From: an uncultured Eubacteriales bacterium
GTDB taxonomy: Bacteria > Bacillota > Clostridia > Oscillospirales > Acutalibacteraceae
Reading direction: 5' to 3'
DNA: 21,521 nucleotides
NCBI GenBank assembly: GCA_934667845.1
Contig: CAKUMQ010000045.1
Coordinates: 1-21,521, forward strand
The first letter of the stretch is position 1. The number at the start of each line of letters is the position of its first letter. Both the position numbers and the translations under genes were made by a program. The notes below the pieces were generated by a model. The model ran no database searches, had not been told where the DNA came from, and saw nothing but the letters and a program-made list of their open reading frames with translations. Positions 14,658 through 21,521 of this stretch are shown piece by piece.

Positions 14658-14948
14658 ATGATATCCTTTAAAAAAGCATGCTTTGCGGTATTGACCGCGG
14701 CGGTGATCGGCGGCACGCTCTGCGGCTGCCGCCGAGAGGACGGCGAAATCGGGAGTCACCCGGACTCGTCGGAGCAGTCGTCGATGTCTTCGTCGATGAC
14801 GACGGCGGAGACGACCCGCCGCTCGGAGTCGTCGTCCGGAGATATCCTGCCGGATATGAATTCCTCGAACGGGTCGTCTGCGGCGGAGGATCTGCCGGGC
14901 GGTACGGCGTTTGGAGAGGGTTCGGGACGCGGCGGCATGATGCGCTGA
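14658..14948 (+). CDS. Small Ser-rich lipoprotein of unknown function
   Basis: A 96-residue predicted lipoprotein that I do not recognise. It has an MISFKK basic start, a hydrophobic stretch (about residues 7-21) and a lipobox-like LCGC with Cys24 as the likely lipidated residue. The mature part is short, low-complexity and rich in Ser, Glu, Asp, Gly and Met, with no cysteine after the lipobox and no evident domain. The DNA here has many TCG/GAC repeats coding for Ser runs, so composition differs from its neighbours. AAAGGAG (14644-14650) lies seven bases before the ATG, strong support for translation. A terminator follows directly. It could be a surface spacer or an envelope-stress lipoprotein; no function is claimed. 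Confidence 0.72.
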   Translation: MISFKKACFAVLTAAVIGGTLCGCRREDGEIGSHPDSSEQSSMSSSMTTAETTRRSESSSGDILPDMNSSNGSSAAEDLPGGTAFGEGSGRGGMMR

Positions 14949-14956
14949 CCACTGAC

Positions 14957-15000
14957 AAAAAAGACTGCGGCCGTTTTTTTTGCGGCCGCAGTCTTTTTAT
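14957..15000. terminator. Bidirectional terminator between lipoprotein and activase genes
   Basis: A strong hairpin: GACTGCGGCCG (14963-14973) pairs with CGGCCGCAGTC (14983-14993), flanked by A-runs upstream and T-runs downstream that extend the pairing. It serves the plus-strand lipoprotein gene and the minus-strand activase gene ending at 15008. Confidence 0.92.
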
Positions 15001-15007
15001 ACACGGA

Positions 15008-18000
15008 TCATTCGTCCGACAGCAGGAGCTTGATACGGTTGAGCTGATTGACCTCGCTTGCGCCGGGGTCATAATCGACAGCGGCAATGCGCGCCGTCGG
15101 ATGATTGCGGCGCACCGCCTTGATGACCCCCTTGCCGACAATATGGTTCGGCAGACAGCCGAACGGCTGGATACAGACGATGCGGTTCACGCCGCTGTGG
15201 ATCAGATGCACCATTTCGCCGGTCAGGAACCATCCCTCGCCGTACTGGTTGCCCACCGAGAGGTAGGGCTTTGCCAGTTCTGCGGTCTTGTAGATGGACT
15301 GTGCCGGGGTGAAACGACGGCTTTGTTCAAGCGCCCGCGTCGCCGGACGGCGCAGGAGATCGAGCAGACGTATACCGGCGGCAGAGAGCCGCGCGGCGCG
15401 GCGCGGCACGCCCAGAACGTCGCTGCGGAACAGGTTGCCGTAGAAGCAGTAGGCGAAAAAGTCCAGCAGATCGGGCACGACCGCCTCTGCGCCCTCCGCC
15501 TCCAGAAGCTCCACGAGGTGGTTGTTGGCAAGCGGCATGTATTTGACCAGAATTTCACCGACGATGCCGACCCGCGGCTTTTGTACATCGCGAAGCGGCA
15601 GGGCGTCAAAATCGGCGACAATGTCGCGGCAGAGCTGCCGGTAGCGTGAAACGGTGAACACTTTTCCGTCAAGCGCCGCCTTGCAGCGGTCGAGATGCTG
15701 CCGGCAAAGCGCATCGGCGGCGCCCGGCTCGGCTTCATAGGGACGGGTGCGGTAGAGACACTGCATCAGCACGTCGCCGAGCACCACCGCCATGGCGCCG
15801 CGGTAGAGCAGGCCAGGGGTGATGGAAAAGCCGGGGTTTTTCTCCAGCTTGCTGAGGCTCAGCGAGATTACGGGGATATAGCCGTAGCCCGCCTGATCGA
15901 GCGCCCGCCGGATAAAGGCGATATAGTTGGTGGCGCGGCAGCAGCCGCCTGTCTGGGACATAATGATCGCCAGACGGTGGGTGTCGTAGCGGCCGGAGCG
16001 TACGGCATCGAGAATCTGCCCCGTCACAATCAGCGAGGGATAGCAGGCGTCGTTGTTGACGCAGCGCAGTCCCGCATCGACGGCGGCGCGAGTGTCGTTG
16101 CCGAGAATTTCAACGCGGTACCCCTTGCGACGGAACACGGTCTGTACCATCTCAAAGTGGATCGGCAGCATCTGCGGCGCGAGGATGGTGTAGCCCTCCC
16201 GCTTCATTTTGCGGGTGAACACCGCGCGGGAATACGCCGAGGGAACGGGAGCCGGTACAACGCCGCGCTCCTCCCGCTGGCGGATGGCGGCAATCAGCGA
16301 ACGCACGCGGATGCGGGCGGCGCCGAGGTTGCTGATCTCGTCGATCTTCAGAAGGGTGTACAGCTTGTTGCTCGGCTCCAGAATTTCCGCCACCTGATCG
16401 GTGGTGACGGCATCCAGCCCGCAGCCGAAGGAGTTGAGCTGGACCAGCTCCAGATCCTGCCGGCTGCGCACAAACTGCGCGGCGGTGTACAGACGGGAGT
16501 GATAGCTCCACTGATCCGTGACGCGCAGCGGGCGTTCGGGGGAATCCGAAACGGGCAGACTGTCCTCGGTCAGCACGGCGAAGCCGTAGGAGGCGATCAT
16601 CTCGGGGATGCCGTGGTGGATCTCCGGATCGGCGTGATAGGGGCGGCCGCAGAGTACAATGCCGCGGCGGCCGTGCGCTTCCATCCAGTCGAGCGCCCGT
16701 TTGCCCTCGGCGCGGATATCCGCCTTGGCGCGCAGCTGTTCCGCCCACGCCTTGCGGCAGGCGGTGCGCACCTCGTCGGCGGGAATCTGCCATTCCTCCG
16801 CAAACACGGTGCAGAGCCGATCCTCGGCGGCTTTTTCGTCGCCGAAGGAGAGAAACGGATGGATAAAGCGGACGTTTTGCGCCGACAGATCCTCAACGTT
16901 GTTGCGGATATTTTCCGGCGAACCGATGACCATGGGGCAGTTGTATTTGTTCTGCGCCCCCGGCTCCGGCCGCTCAAAGAATACGCTGGGATAGAATATG
17001 GTATGTATGCCCGCGTCGATCAGCGACTGAATGTGTCCGTGCGCCAGCTTGGCGGGGTAGCACTCGCTTTCGGAGGGGATGGATTCCATGCCCCTCTCAT
17101 AGACCCGGCGGGAGCTTTTCGGGGAGAGCACGACCGAAAAGCCGAGCACCGCAAACAGCGTCGCCCAAAACGGGTAATTTTCATACAGGTTCAGCGCGCG
17201 GGGAATACCGATCACGCCGCGCGGCGCTTTTTCGGCGGGCAGGGGCGTGTAATCGAAGATGCGCTGATACTTATAGGCGGTCAGATTCGGCACGGCCTCC
17301 GTCTGCGCCGGTTCTTTGCCCGCGCCGCGCTCACAGCGGTTGCCGGAAATGTGCCGCCGCCCGTCAGGGAAGCGGTTGACCGTCAGCAGACAGCTGTTTT
17401 GGCAGCCCTTGCAGCGGGTGACGGTCGTGGTGTAGGTGAGCGCGGCGATGCGGTCAAAGGGCAGCAGCGTGCTGTCCTCACATTCGCCGCACCGCTGCCG
17501 CGCAATGAGCGCCGCGCCAAACGCCCCCATGAGACCGGCGATGTCCGGGCAGATGACCTCGGCTCCGGCGGTTTTTTCCAGCGCGCGCAGAACCGCGTGA
17601 TTGCAGAAGGTGCCGCCCTGGACGAGAATGTGCCGTCCGAGTGAGGAGGCGTCGGTCAGCTTGATCACCTTAAACAGCGCATTTTTCACGACACTGTAGG
17701 CAAGTCCTGCCGAAATATCCGCGACGGTGGCGCCCTCCTTCTGCGCCTGCTTGACGTTGGAGTTCATGAACACGGTGCAGCGGGTGCCGAGGTCGAGCGG
17801 GTGCGGGGCAAACAGCGCCTGTTCTGCAAAGGAGGGCGCGGTATAGCCGAGCGAGACGGCGAAGTTTTCGATAAAAGAGCCGCAGCCGGAGGAACAGGCC
17901 TCGTTGAGCAGCACGGAATCCACCGCGCCGTGCTTCAGGCGGATGAATTTCATGTCCTGTCCGCCGATGTCCAGCACACAGTCGGTCTCCGGATCAAAAA

Positions 18001-19237
18001 AAGCGGCGGCGGTGCAGTGCGCGACGGTCTCCACCTCGCCGTCGTCCAGGCAGAACGCCGTTTTCAGCAGTGTTTCGCCGTAGCCGGTCGAGCAGGCGCG
18101 GCGGATGTGGGCAGAGGCGGGCATAAGAGCGGCAAGCTCGCCCATGGCGCGGACGGCGGTCTTGATCGGCGAGCCGTCGTTATTGGCGTAGAAAGACCAA
18201 AGCAGACTGCCGTCCTCGGCGATAAGCGCGAGCTTTGTCGTGGTGGAACCGGCGTCGATGCCGAGAAAGCAGTCGCCTGCATAGCTTTCAAGCGGACGGC
18301 GGGAGACGCGGTGGGCGCTGTGGCGCGCCGTAAAGGCGGCATAATCCGCCTCGCTTTCAAAAAGCGGCGGCAGACGGTGCAGCTCAAACGGCATGTCGCC
18401 CGCCTTTTGCAGCCGGTCGAGCAATTCGGACAGCGTGACCGGCTCGACCGGCTCTTTGGACAGCGCCGCGCCGGTCGCCGGGAACAGGTGGGCATTGTCG
18501 GGCGCATAGATCTGCGCGGGCGTCAGCTTCAGCGTGCGGATAAACGCCTGCCGCAGCTGGGGGAGGAAATGGAGCGGACCGCCGAGAAAGGCGACGTTGC
18601 CGCGGATGGGCTTGCCGCAGGCAAGACCGCTGATCGTCTGGTTGACGACCGCCTGAAACACCGAAGCCGCCAGATCCTCCCGCCGCGCGCCGTCGTTGAT
18701 CAGCGGCTGAATATCACTTTTGGCAAATACGCCGCAGCGCGCGGCAATGGGATACAGATGGGTATATCCGGCGGCAAGTGCGTCGAGACCGGGAGCGTCG
18801 GTTTTCAAAAGCGCCGCCATCTGGTCGATAAACGAGCCGGTGCCGCCCGCGCAGACACCGTTCATCCGCTCCTCCAGCCCGCCGGTGAGATAGAGGATCT
18901 TCGCATCCTCGCCGCCCAGTTCAATGGCGACATCCGTCTGCGGGGCGAGCGTGCGCAGCGCGACCGCCTCGGCGGCGACCTCCTGCACAAAGCCGATGCC
19001 GAGCTTTTTGGCAAGGCTGATGCTGCCGCTTCCGGTCACGCGCGGCAGCAATACGGCATTGCCGACGGTCTCCCGCGCATCCTGCAGAAGGGCGGAAAGC
19101 GCCGCCGCGATATCGGCGTGATGGCGGCGGTATTCGCCGTATACCGGCCCGCGTCCGTTTAATAATACGAGCTTGATCGTGGTGCTGCCGATGTCGATAC
19201 CGGCAAAAAGCGGCTCGGAAAATGGCGAAGCAGACAT
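15008..19237 (-). CDS. Giant acyl-CoA dehydratase activase/dehydratase-like fusion
   Basis: A 1409-residue cytoplasmic protein. Two BcrA/BadF/HgdC-type ATPase domains come first: residues about 8-270 (AGIDIGSTTIKL; cysteines Cys129 in VCAGGTGSF and Cys168 in RCGVFAKSD) and about 325-585 (LGIDAGSTTTKL, Asp328; Cys448, Cys452 and Cys487). In two-component enzymes a homodimer of such ATPases holds one [4Fe-4S] cluster and injects low-potential electrons into a dehydratase. A linker cysteine set follows (Cys609, Cys612, Cys616, Cys635). A DUF2229-type region (IGIPRALNLYENYPF, PSESECYPAKLAHGHI) comes next, and a C-terminal region resembles dehydratase D-components (NNDACYPSLIVTG, SQTGGCCRATNYIAF, CIQPFGCLPNHI). 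The ATG at 19237 follows GGGAGGTC. Proteins of this size and layout are widespread in anaerobes but their substrate is not established; it is monocistronic here. Confidence 0.88.
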   Translation of the reverse strand: MSASPFSEPLFAGIDIGSTTIKLVLLNGRGPVYGEYRRHHADIAAALSALLQDARETVGNAVLLPRVTGSGSISLAKKLGIGFVQEVAAEAVALRTLAPQTDVAIELGGEDAKILYLTGGLEERMNGVCAGGTGSFIDQMAALLKTDAPGLDALAAGYTHLYPIAARCGVFAKSDIQPLINDGARREDLAASVFQAVVNQTISGLACGKPIRGNVAFLGGPLHFLPQLRQAFIRTLKLTPAQIYAPDNAHLFPATGAALSKEPVEPVTLSELLDRLQKAGDMPFELHRLPPLFESEADYAAFTARHSAHRVSRRPLESYAGDCFLGIDAGSTTTKLALIAEDGSLLWSFYANNDGSPIKTAVRAMGELAALMPASAHIRRACSTGYGETLLKTAFCLDDGEVETVAHCTAAAFFDPETDCVLDIGGQDMKFIRLKHGAVDSVLLNEACSSGCGSFIENFAVSLGYTAPSFAEQALFAPHPLDLGTRCTVFMNSNVKQAQKEGATVADISAGLAYSVVKNALFKVIKLTDASSLGRHILVQGGTFCNHAVLRALEKTAGAEVICPDIAGLMGAFGAALIARQRCGECEDSTLLPFDRIAALTYTTTVTRCKGCQNSCLLTVNRFPDGRRHISGNRCERGAGKEPAQTEAVPNLTAYKYQRIFDYTPLPAEKAPRGVIGIPRALNLYENYPFWATLFAVLGFSVVLSPKSSRRVYERGMESIPSESECYPAKLAHGHIQSLIDAGIHTIFYPSVFFERPEPGAQNKYNCPMVIGSPENIRNNVEDLSAQNVRFIHPFLSFGDEKAAEDRLCTVFAEEWQIPADEVRTACRKAWAEQLRAKADIRAEGKRALDWMEAHGRRGIVLCGRPYHADPEIHHGIPEMIASYGFAVLTEDSLPVSDSPERPLRVTDQWSYHSRLYTAAQFVRSRQDLELVQLNSFGCGLDAVTTDQVAEILEPSNKLYTLLKIDEISNLGAARIRVRSLIAAIRQREERGVVPAPVPSAYSRAVFTRKMKREGYTILAPQMLPIHFEMVQTVFRRKGYRVEILGNDTRAAVDAGLRCVNNDACYPSLIVTGQILDAVRSGRYDTHRLAIIMSQTGGCCRATNYIAFIRRALDQAGYGYIPVISLSLSKLEKNPGFSITPGLLYRGAMAVVLGDVLMQCLYRTRPYEAEPGAADALCRQHLDRCKAALDGKVFTVSRYRQLCRDIVADFDALPLRDVQKPRVGIVGEILVKYMPLANNHLVELLEAEGAEAVVPDLLDFFAYCFYGNLFRSDVLGVPRRAARLSAAGIRLLDLLRRPATRALEQSRRFTPAQSIYKTAELAKPYLSVGNQYGEGWFLTGEMVHLIHSGVNRIVCIQPFGCLPNHIVGKGVIKAVRRNHPTARIAAVDYDPGASEVNQLNRIKLLLSDE

Positions 19238-19293
19238 GCGGATGACCTCCCTTGCGCCGGGGTACGGCGGCGCTGTACCGAAAAATATCTTTC

Positions 19294-19324
19294 AGTATAC
19301 CATGGCAATCGGGAGAATGTGCAA
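19294..19324 (-). promoter_or_regulatory. Probable promoter of the activase-fusion gene
   Basis: Minus strand: extended -10 TGGTATACT, with TATACT at 19294-19299. The only -35-like element is TTGCAC (19319-19324) at a long 19-nt spacing, so this promoter probably relies on the extended -10. It lies 57 nt upstream of the ATG at 19237. Confidence 0.5.
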
Positions 19325-19360
19325 CGAATCTGTGAACAAGCGGGAGGAAAACAACGGAAA

Positions 19361-19405
19361 AGAAAAACTCCCGCGGCAGACTTTCCGTCTGCCGCGGGAG
19401 AAAAG
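19361..19405 (-). terminator. Terminator after the TM2 gene
   Basis: A perfect 14-bp stem, CTCCCGCGGCAGAC (19368-19381) with GTCTGCCGCGGGAG (19387-19400), 5-nt loop. On the minus strand it is followed by TTTTTCTTTT, so it ends transcripts from the TM2 gene (stop at 19430) and insulates the activase promoter downstream of it. Confidence 0.88.
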
Positions 19406-19429
19406 TGCCAAAGCAGCTGCGCCGACCGA

Positions 19430-19834
19430 TCAATCGCTCAGCGGAACGCCCTTCGCATCGGTCTTGATGGAGCCGGAGAGGATCATGATCCCCTCGATAA
19501 AGCCCCACAGACCGGCGACGCCGCAGGTAATGAACGTCAGCACGATCTGAATAATACCGCGGTTGGAATTACCCAGATAGAAGTTGTGGATACCCAAAGC
19601 GCCGAGGAAAATGCCGAGCAGACCGGCAGCCATCTTGGACTTCTGCTGATAGCCGGGCGGTATTATGGTTACCGGAGCCGTGGCGGCACCGCAGTGCGTG
19701 CAGACAGCCGCATTGGGCAGCAGGGGCTGACCGCAGTTGAAGCAGAATGCCGTGCCGACGCCCCTGGCTGCGCCGCAGCGCACGCATACGACGGCGTTAT
19801 CGTCCATTTGCGCTCCGCAATTTTTACAGAACAT
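19430..19834 (-). CDS. Double zinc-ribbon TM2-domain membrane protein
   Basis: A 134-residue protein with two zinc-ribbon-like modules at the N-terminus, MFCKNCG...CVRCG and FCFNCG...CTHCG (eight cysteines as four CxxC pairs, residues about 3-49). After a Pro-containing linker comes a TM2 domain: KSKMAAGLLGIFLGALGIHNFYLG then a second helix and GLWGFIEGIMIL. TM2 proteins are small two-helix membrane proteins of unknown biochemical function, common in Bacillota. The HNFYLG motif between the helices is diagnostic. The ATG at 19834 follows AGAGGAGGTTTT, an excellent ribosome-binding site. It has its own promoter at 19890-19918 and a strong terminator, so it is a single-gene unit. Confidence 0.9.
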   Translation of the reverse strand: MFCKNCGAQMDDNAVVCVRCGAARGVGTAFCFNCGQPLLPNAAVCTHCGAATAPVTIIPPGYQQKSKMAAGLLGIFLGALGIHNFYLGNSNRGIIQIVLTFITCGVAGLWGFIEGIMILSGSIKTDAKGVPLSD

Positions 19835-19889
19835 AGGAAAACCTCCTCTTATCGTGAAAATATGACCTGATCACAGTGTGTACGTCCTT

Positions 19890-19918
19890 ACGATATCACA
19901 CTTTTTTCACTTTGTCAA
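19890..19918 (-). promoter_or_regulatory. Promoter of the TM2 gene
   Basis: Minus strand: consensus TTGACA (19913-19918), 17-nt spacer, TATCGT (19890-19895) as a weaker -10. It lies in the 102-nt A/T-rich gap between the HAD phosphatase stop and the TM2 start, leaving a leader of about 50 nt. Confidence 0.6.
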
Positions 19919-19936
19919 TTACTGATTTGCCATTTT

Positions 19937-20629
19937 TCATTCTTCGCGCGGCAGCTCAAACAGGCGCAGGACTGTATCGGCAAGCTCATCGGCGGAATCG
20001 GCAAGTCTGTCGGCGCCTGCGGCTTTCAGCTCCGCCTCCCCGCGGAAGCCCCATGTGCAGCCGATACAGCGCAGCCCGGCGCCGTGCGCGGTCTGCACAT
20101 CCACGTCGGAATCGCCGACAAACAGGGCGTTTTCGTGCGCTGTGCCGAGCGCGGCAAGCGCCAGATCGACCACGGTGCGGTCGGGCTTGCGCGGGCGGCT
20201 GTCCACATTGCCGTAGACGGCGGAAAAGGTGCCGGCGGGAAAAAGGCGGGCAACGATCTTCTGTGCCTGCGGCTCGGGCTTGTTGGTCACGACGGCAAGC
20301 GCGATTCCCCGTTCCCGCAGCGTGCGGACAGCATCGACGATGCCGGGATACAGCGAGACATAGTGCAGACACTCGCGGTCGTAAAGCACACGGAATTCCG
20401 CCAGCAGCTCCGCGGTCAGCTCAGGCGTCGCCGCCTTGCCGAGCGCCCGCTCGATCAGTTTTTGGATGCCGTTGCCGACAAAATGACGGTATTCCTCCGG
20501 TGTGTGGGGCGGAAAGCCGTGCGCCGCCAGCACCTGATCGGTGCAGCCGCCGAGGTCGCGCAGTGTGTCGGCGAGCGTGCCGTCAAGGTCAAACAGTACC
20601 GCACGGGGCGGCGTTATATAGGCAGACAT
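19937..20629 (-). CDS. HAD-superfamily phosphatase, phosphoglycolate phosphatase-like
   Basis: A 230-residue HAD hydrolase with a helical cap inserted after motif I (subclass C1). Motif I is LFDLDGTLADT (Asp14 nucleophile, Asp16 acid/base), motif II is VVTNKPE, motif III is the Lys in RPRKPDR and motif IV is FVGDSDVDVQTA. The layout and length match Gph/PpaX-type enzymes, which hydrolyse phosphoglycolate or pyrophosphate; the true substrate cannot be fixed by sequence, and beta-phosphoglucomutase-like relatives are possible. The ATG at 20629 has AAGGAGG just upstream. It lies downstream of the PASTA kinase gene, separated by a hairpin with five Ts, and no own promoter is visible in the 59-nt gap, so it may depend on read-through. 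Confidence 0.88.
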   Translation of the reverse strand: MSAYITPPRAVLFDLDGTLADTLRDLGGCTDQVLAAHGFPPHTPEEYRHFVGNGIQKLIERALGKAATPELTAELLAEFRVLYDRECLHYVSLYPGIVDAVRTLRERGIALAVVTNKPEPQAQKIVARLFPAGTFSAVYGNVDSRPRKPDRTVVDLALAALGTAHENALFVGDSDVDVQTAHGAGLRCIGCTWGFRGEAELKAAGADRLADSADELADTVLRLFELPREE

Positions 20630-20648
20630 GGGTATACCTCCTTGAAAA

Positions 20649-20674
20649 ACCGCCCGCCGATACGGGCGGGCGGT
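20649..20674 (-). terminator. Terminator or attenuator between PASTA kinase and HAD genes
   Basis: A 10-bp GC stem, ACCGCCCGCC (20649-20658) with GGCGGGCGGT (20665-20674), loop of six. On the minus strand it is followed by TTTTTC directly before the AAGGAGG of the HAD gene. The short T-run suggests partial termination. Confidence 0.7.
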
Positions 20675-20688
20675 AATGGGCGGAAAAC

Positions 20689-21521
20689 TCAGAACCAGAA
20701 GCTGTCGCTGCTTTCGCCGGACGGCTCGGAGGATTCCTCAACAGGCTGCTGCTTGCTGATATACAGGCAGATCGTGGTGCCGGGCTTGACCTTGGAGCCT
20801 GTCTCGAGATCTGTGCTGTCCACCGTGCCATAGGGGTGCTCGGAGACGAGCCGATCGATGCTCTCGCCGACGCGGAAGCCGAGCGCCTCCAGATACAGCC
20901 GGGCGTGTGCCTCGGTCCAGCCGGTCAGATCCGGCACGGTCAGTTCTTCCTTGCCGAGACTGATGACGACCTTGACCGTCGCGCCCTTTTCCACGCGCGA
21001 ACCGGCGGCAGGCTCCTGCGAGATAATGGTGCCCGCGGCTTTTTTGTCGCTGTACACCATATAATTGACCTCCAGCTTCATCTCGCCGTCGAGCGTCTGT
21101 TCAAGCAGGTCATAGTAGTTTTTGTTTTCCAGCGAGGGGACGGAATAGAGGAACGTATATTCCGTGCGGCTCGTTTCCGATTCGGAACCGGAGTGTGAGA
21201 CCGTCGTTATCGTCGCGGAAGGATCGGACGAGTTGTCTCCGGAGGGGGAGAAGCGCTCGGGGAAGAGCATATACAAAATCATCACGCCGAGCAGCGCAAG
21301 CACGAGAAACACGCCGAGCGCGATCAGGGCGATCATTTTTCCGCGTCCGGAGGGAGCGGGCGCCTCCTCGTCTGCCCCCGGCTCTTCTGTCTCCTCGGCG
21401 GCTTCCTCGTCCCGCAGCGTGGCGACGGTCTTAGAGGCGGACAGCCCCTCCTGCAGCGCCTCGACCGATGCGGTGCGGTTATCGGGATTGACCTGCAGGC
21501 CGTTAAAGAGGCTCACCGCCA
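20689..21521 (-). CDS. prkC: PASTA-domain Ser/Thr protein kinase, C-terminal part (partial)
   Basis: About 276 residues of a larger protein; the 5' part, including the kinase catalytic loop, lies beyond the right edge, so the apparent GTG at 21516 is internal. The first residues (AVSLFNGLQVNPDNRTASVEAL type) match the final helices of an Hanks-type kinase domain. An acidic, Ala/Glu-rich juxtamembrane segment follows, then one transmembrane helix (MIALIALGVFLVLALLGVMI), a Ser/Thr-rich linker, and two recognisable PASTA repeats (VPSLENKNYYDL... and VPDLTGWTEAHARLYLEALGF...). It ends in an acidic Ser-rich tail. PASTA kinases sense cell-wall precursors or muropeptides and phosphorylate division and metabolic proteins. 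Two repeats are fewer than the three of B. subtilis PrkC. The usual rsgA neighbour is not downstream. Confidence 0.9.
   Translation of the reverse strand, partial: AVSLFNGLQVNPDNRTASVEALQEGLSASKTVATLRDEEAAEETEEPGADEEAPAPSGRGKMIALIALGVFLVLALLGVMILYMLFPERFSPSGDNSSDPSATITTVSHSGSESETSRTEYTFLYSVPSLENKNYYDLLEQTLDGEMKLEVNYMVYSDKKAAGTIISQEPAAGSRVEKGATVKVVISLGKEELTVPDLTGWTEAHARLYLEALGFRVGESIDRLVSEHPYGTVDSTDLETGSKVKPGTTICLYISKQQPVEESSEPSGESSDSFWF

Noticed and set aside
14757..14845. TCG/GAC-rich stretch considered as a CRISPR-like or tandem repeat array
   Set aside because: There are no regular repeat-spacer units. It is codon-level low complexity encoding Ser/Thr/Glu runs.
15695..19162. Two very long plus-strand open frames (about 650 and 450 codons) opposite the activase-fusion gene
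   Set aside because: They run opposite conserved ATPase and dehydratase motifs. High GC in third positions suppresses stop codons in the antisense frame, and the products show no domain or plausible start signal.

Overview
This 21.5 kb window is GC-rich and densely coding. The gene content points to a high-GC Gram-positive bacterium of the Bacillota, class Clostridia, most likely an Oscillospirales/Ruminococcaceae-type anaerobe. The evidence is an Asp23/YloU–FakA pair, a PASTA-domain Ser/Thr kinase, an AddA-type (not RecB-type) recombination nuclease, an archaeal-type cofactor-independent phosphoglycerate mutase, and a giant radical-dehydratase-activase-like protein typical of strict anaerobes. 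The taxonomic call is inference; there is no rRNA or other marker gene. No tRNA, rRNA, CRISPR array, IS element or phage gene was seen, and no intergenic stretch exceeds 300 bases.

Layout. Positions 31-3634 (minus) form one apparent operon: an orphan family-5 solute-binding lipoprotein, then an Asp23/YloU protein, then a FakA/YloV-type fatty acid kinase. Divergent from it at 3815-4660 (plus) is a membrane-anchored glycerophosphodiester phosphodiesterase. It converges on apgM (4695-5906, minus) across a shared bidirectional terminator. A compact divergent promoter region (about 5940-6020) separates apgM from a plus-strand run: eutS-eutP (6048-6865), a terminator-like hairpin, then a tightly packed apbE / NusG_II (EetA-like) / Gx-transporter (EetB-like) module (6907-8866), then a serine acetyltransferase (8905-9744). 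A bidirectional terminator follows, then a DMT permease on the minus strand (9802-10686). Divergent from that is addA (10849-14412, plus) without addB, followed by a small serine-rich lipoprotein (14658-14948). After another bidirectional terminator comes a 1409-residue activase/dehydratase-like fusion (15008-19237, minus), a zinc-ribbon TM2 protein (19430-19834, minus), a HAD phosphatase (19937-20629, minus) and the 3' part of a PASTA kinase running off the right edge (20689-21521, minus).

Themes. Most genes are housekeeping or envelope-related. The parts most worth a second look are: (1) the two-gene eutS-eutP unit, a microcompartment shell protein plus its GTPase with no other microcompartment genes here; (2) the three-gene ApbE/EetA-like/EetB-like module, which resembles the membrane core of flavin-based extracellular electron transfer loci but lacks an FMN-carrier substrate, Ndh2 and the quinone genes; (3) the giant two-ATPase plus dehydratase-like fusion; (4) addA without addB. 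The promoters are also strikingly uniform: every strong one I can find uses the -10 hexamer TATACT, mostly with 17-nt spacers.
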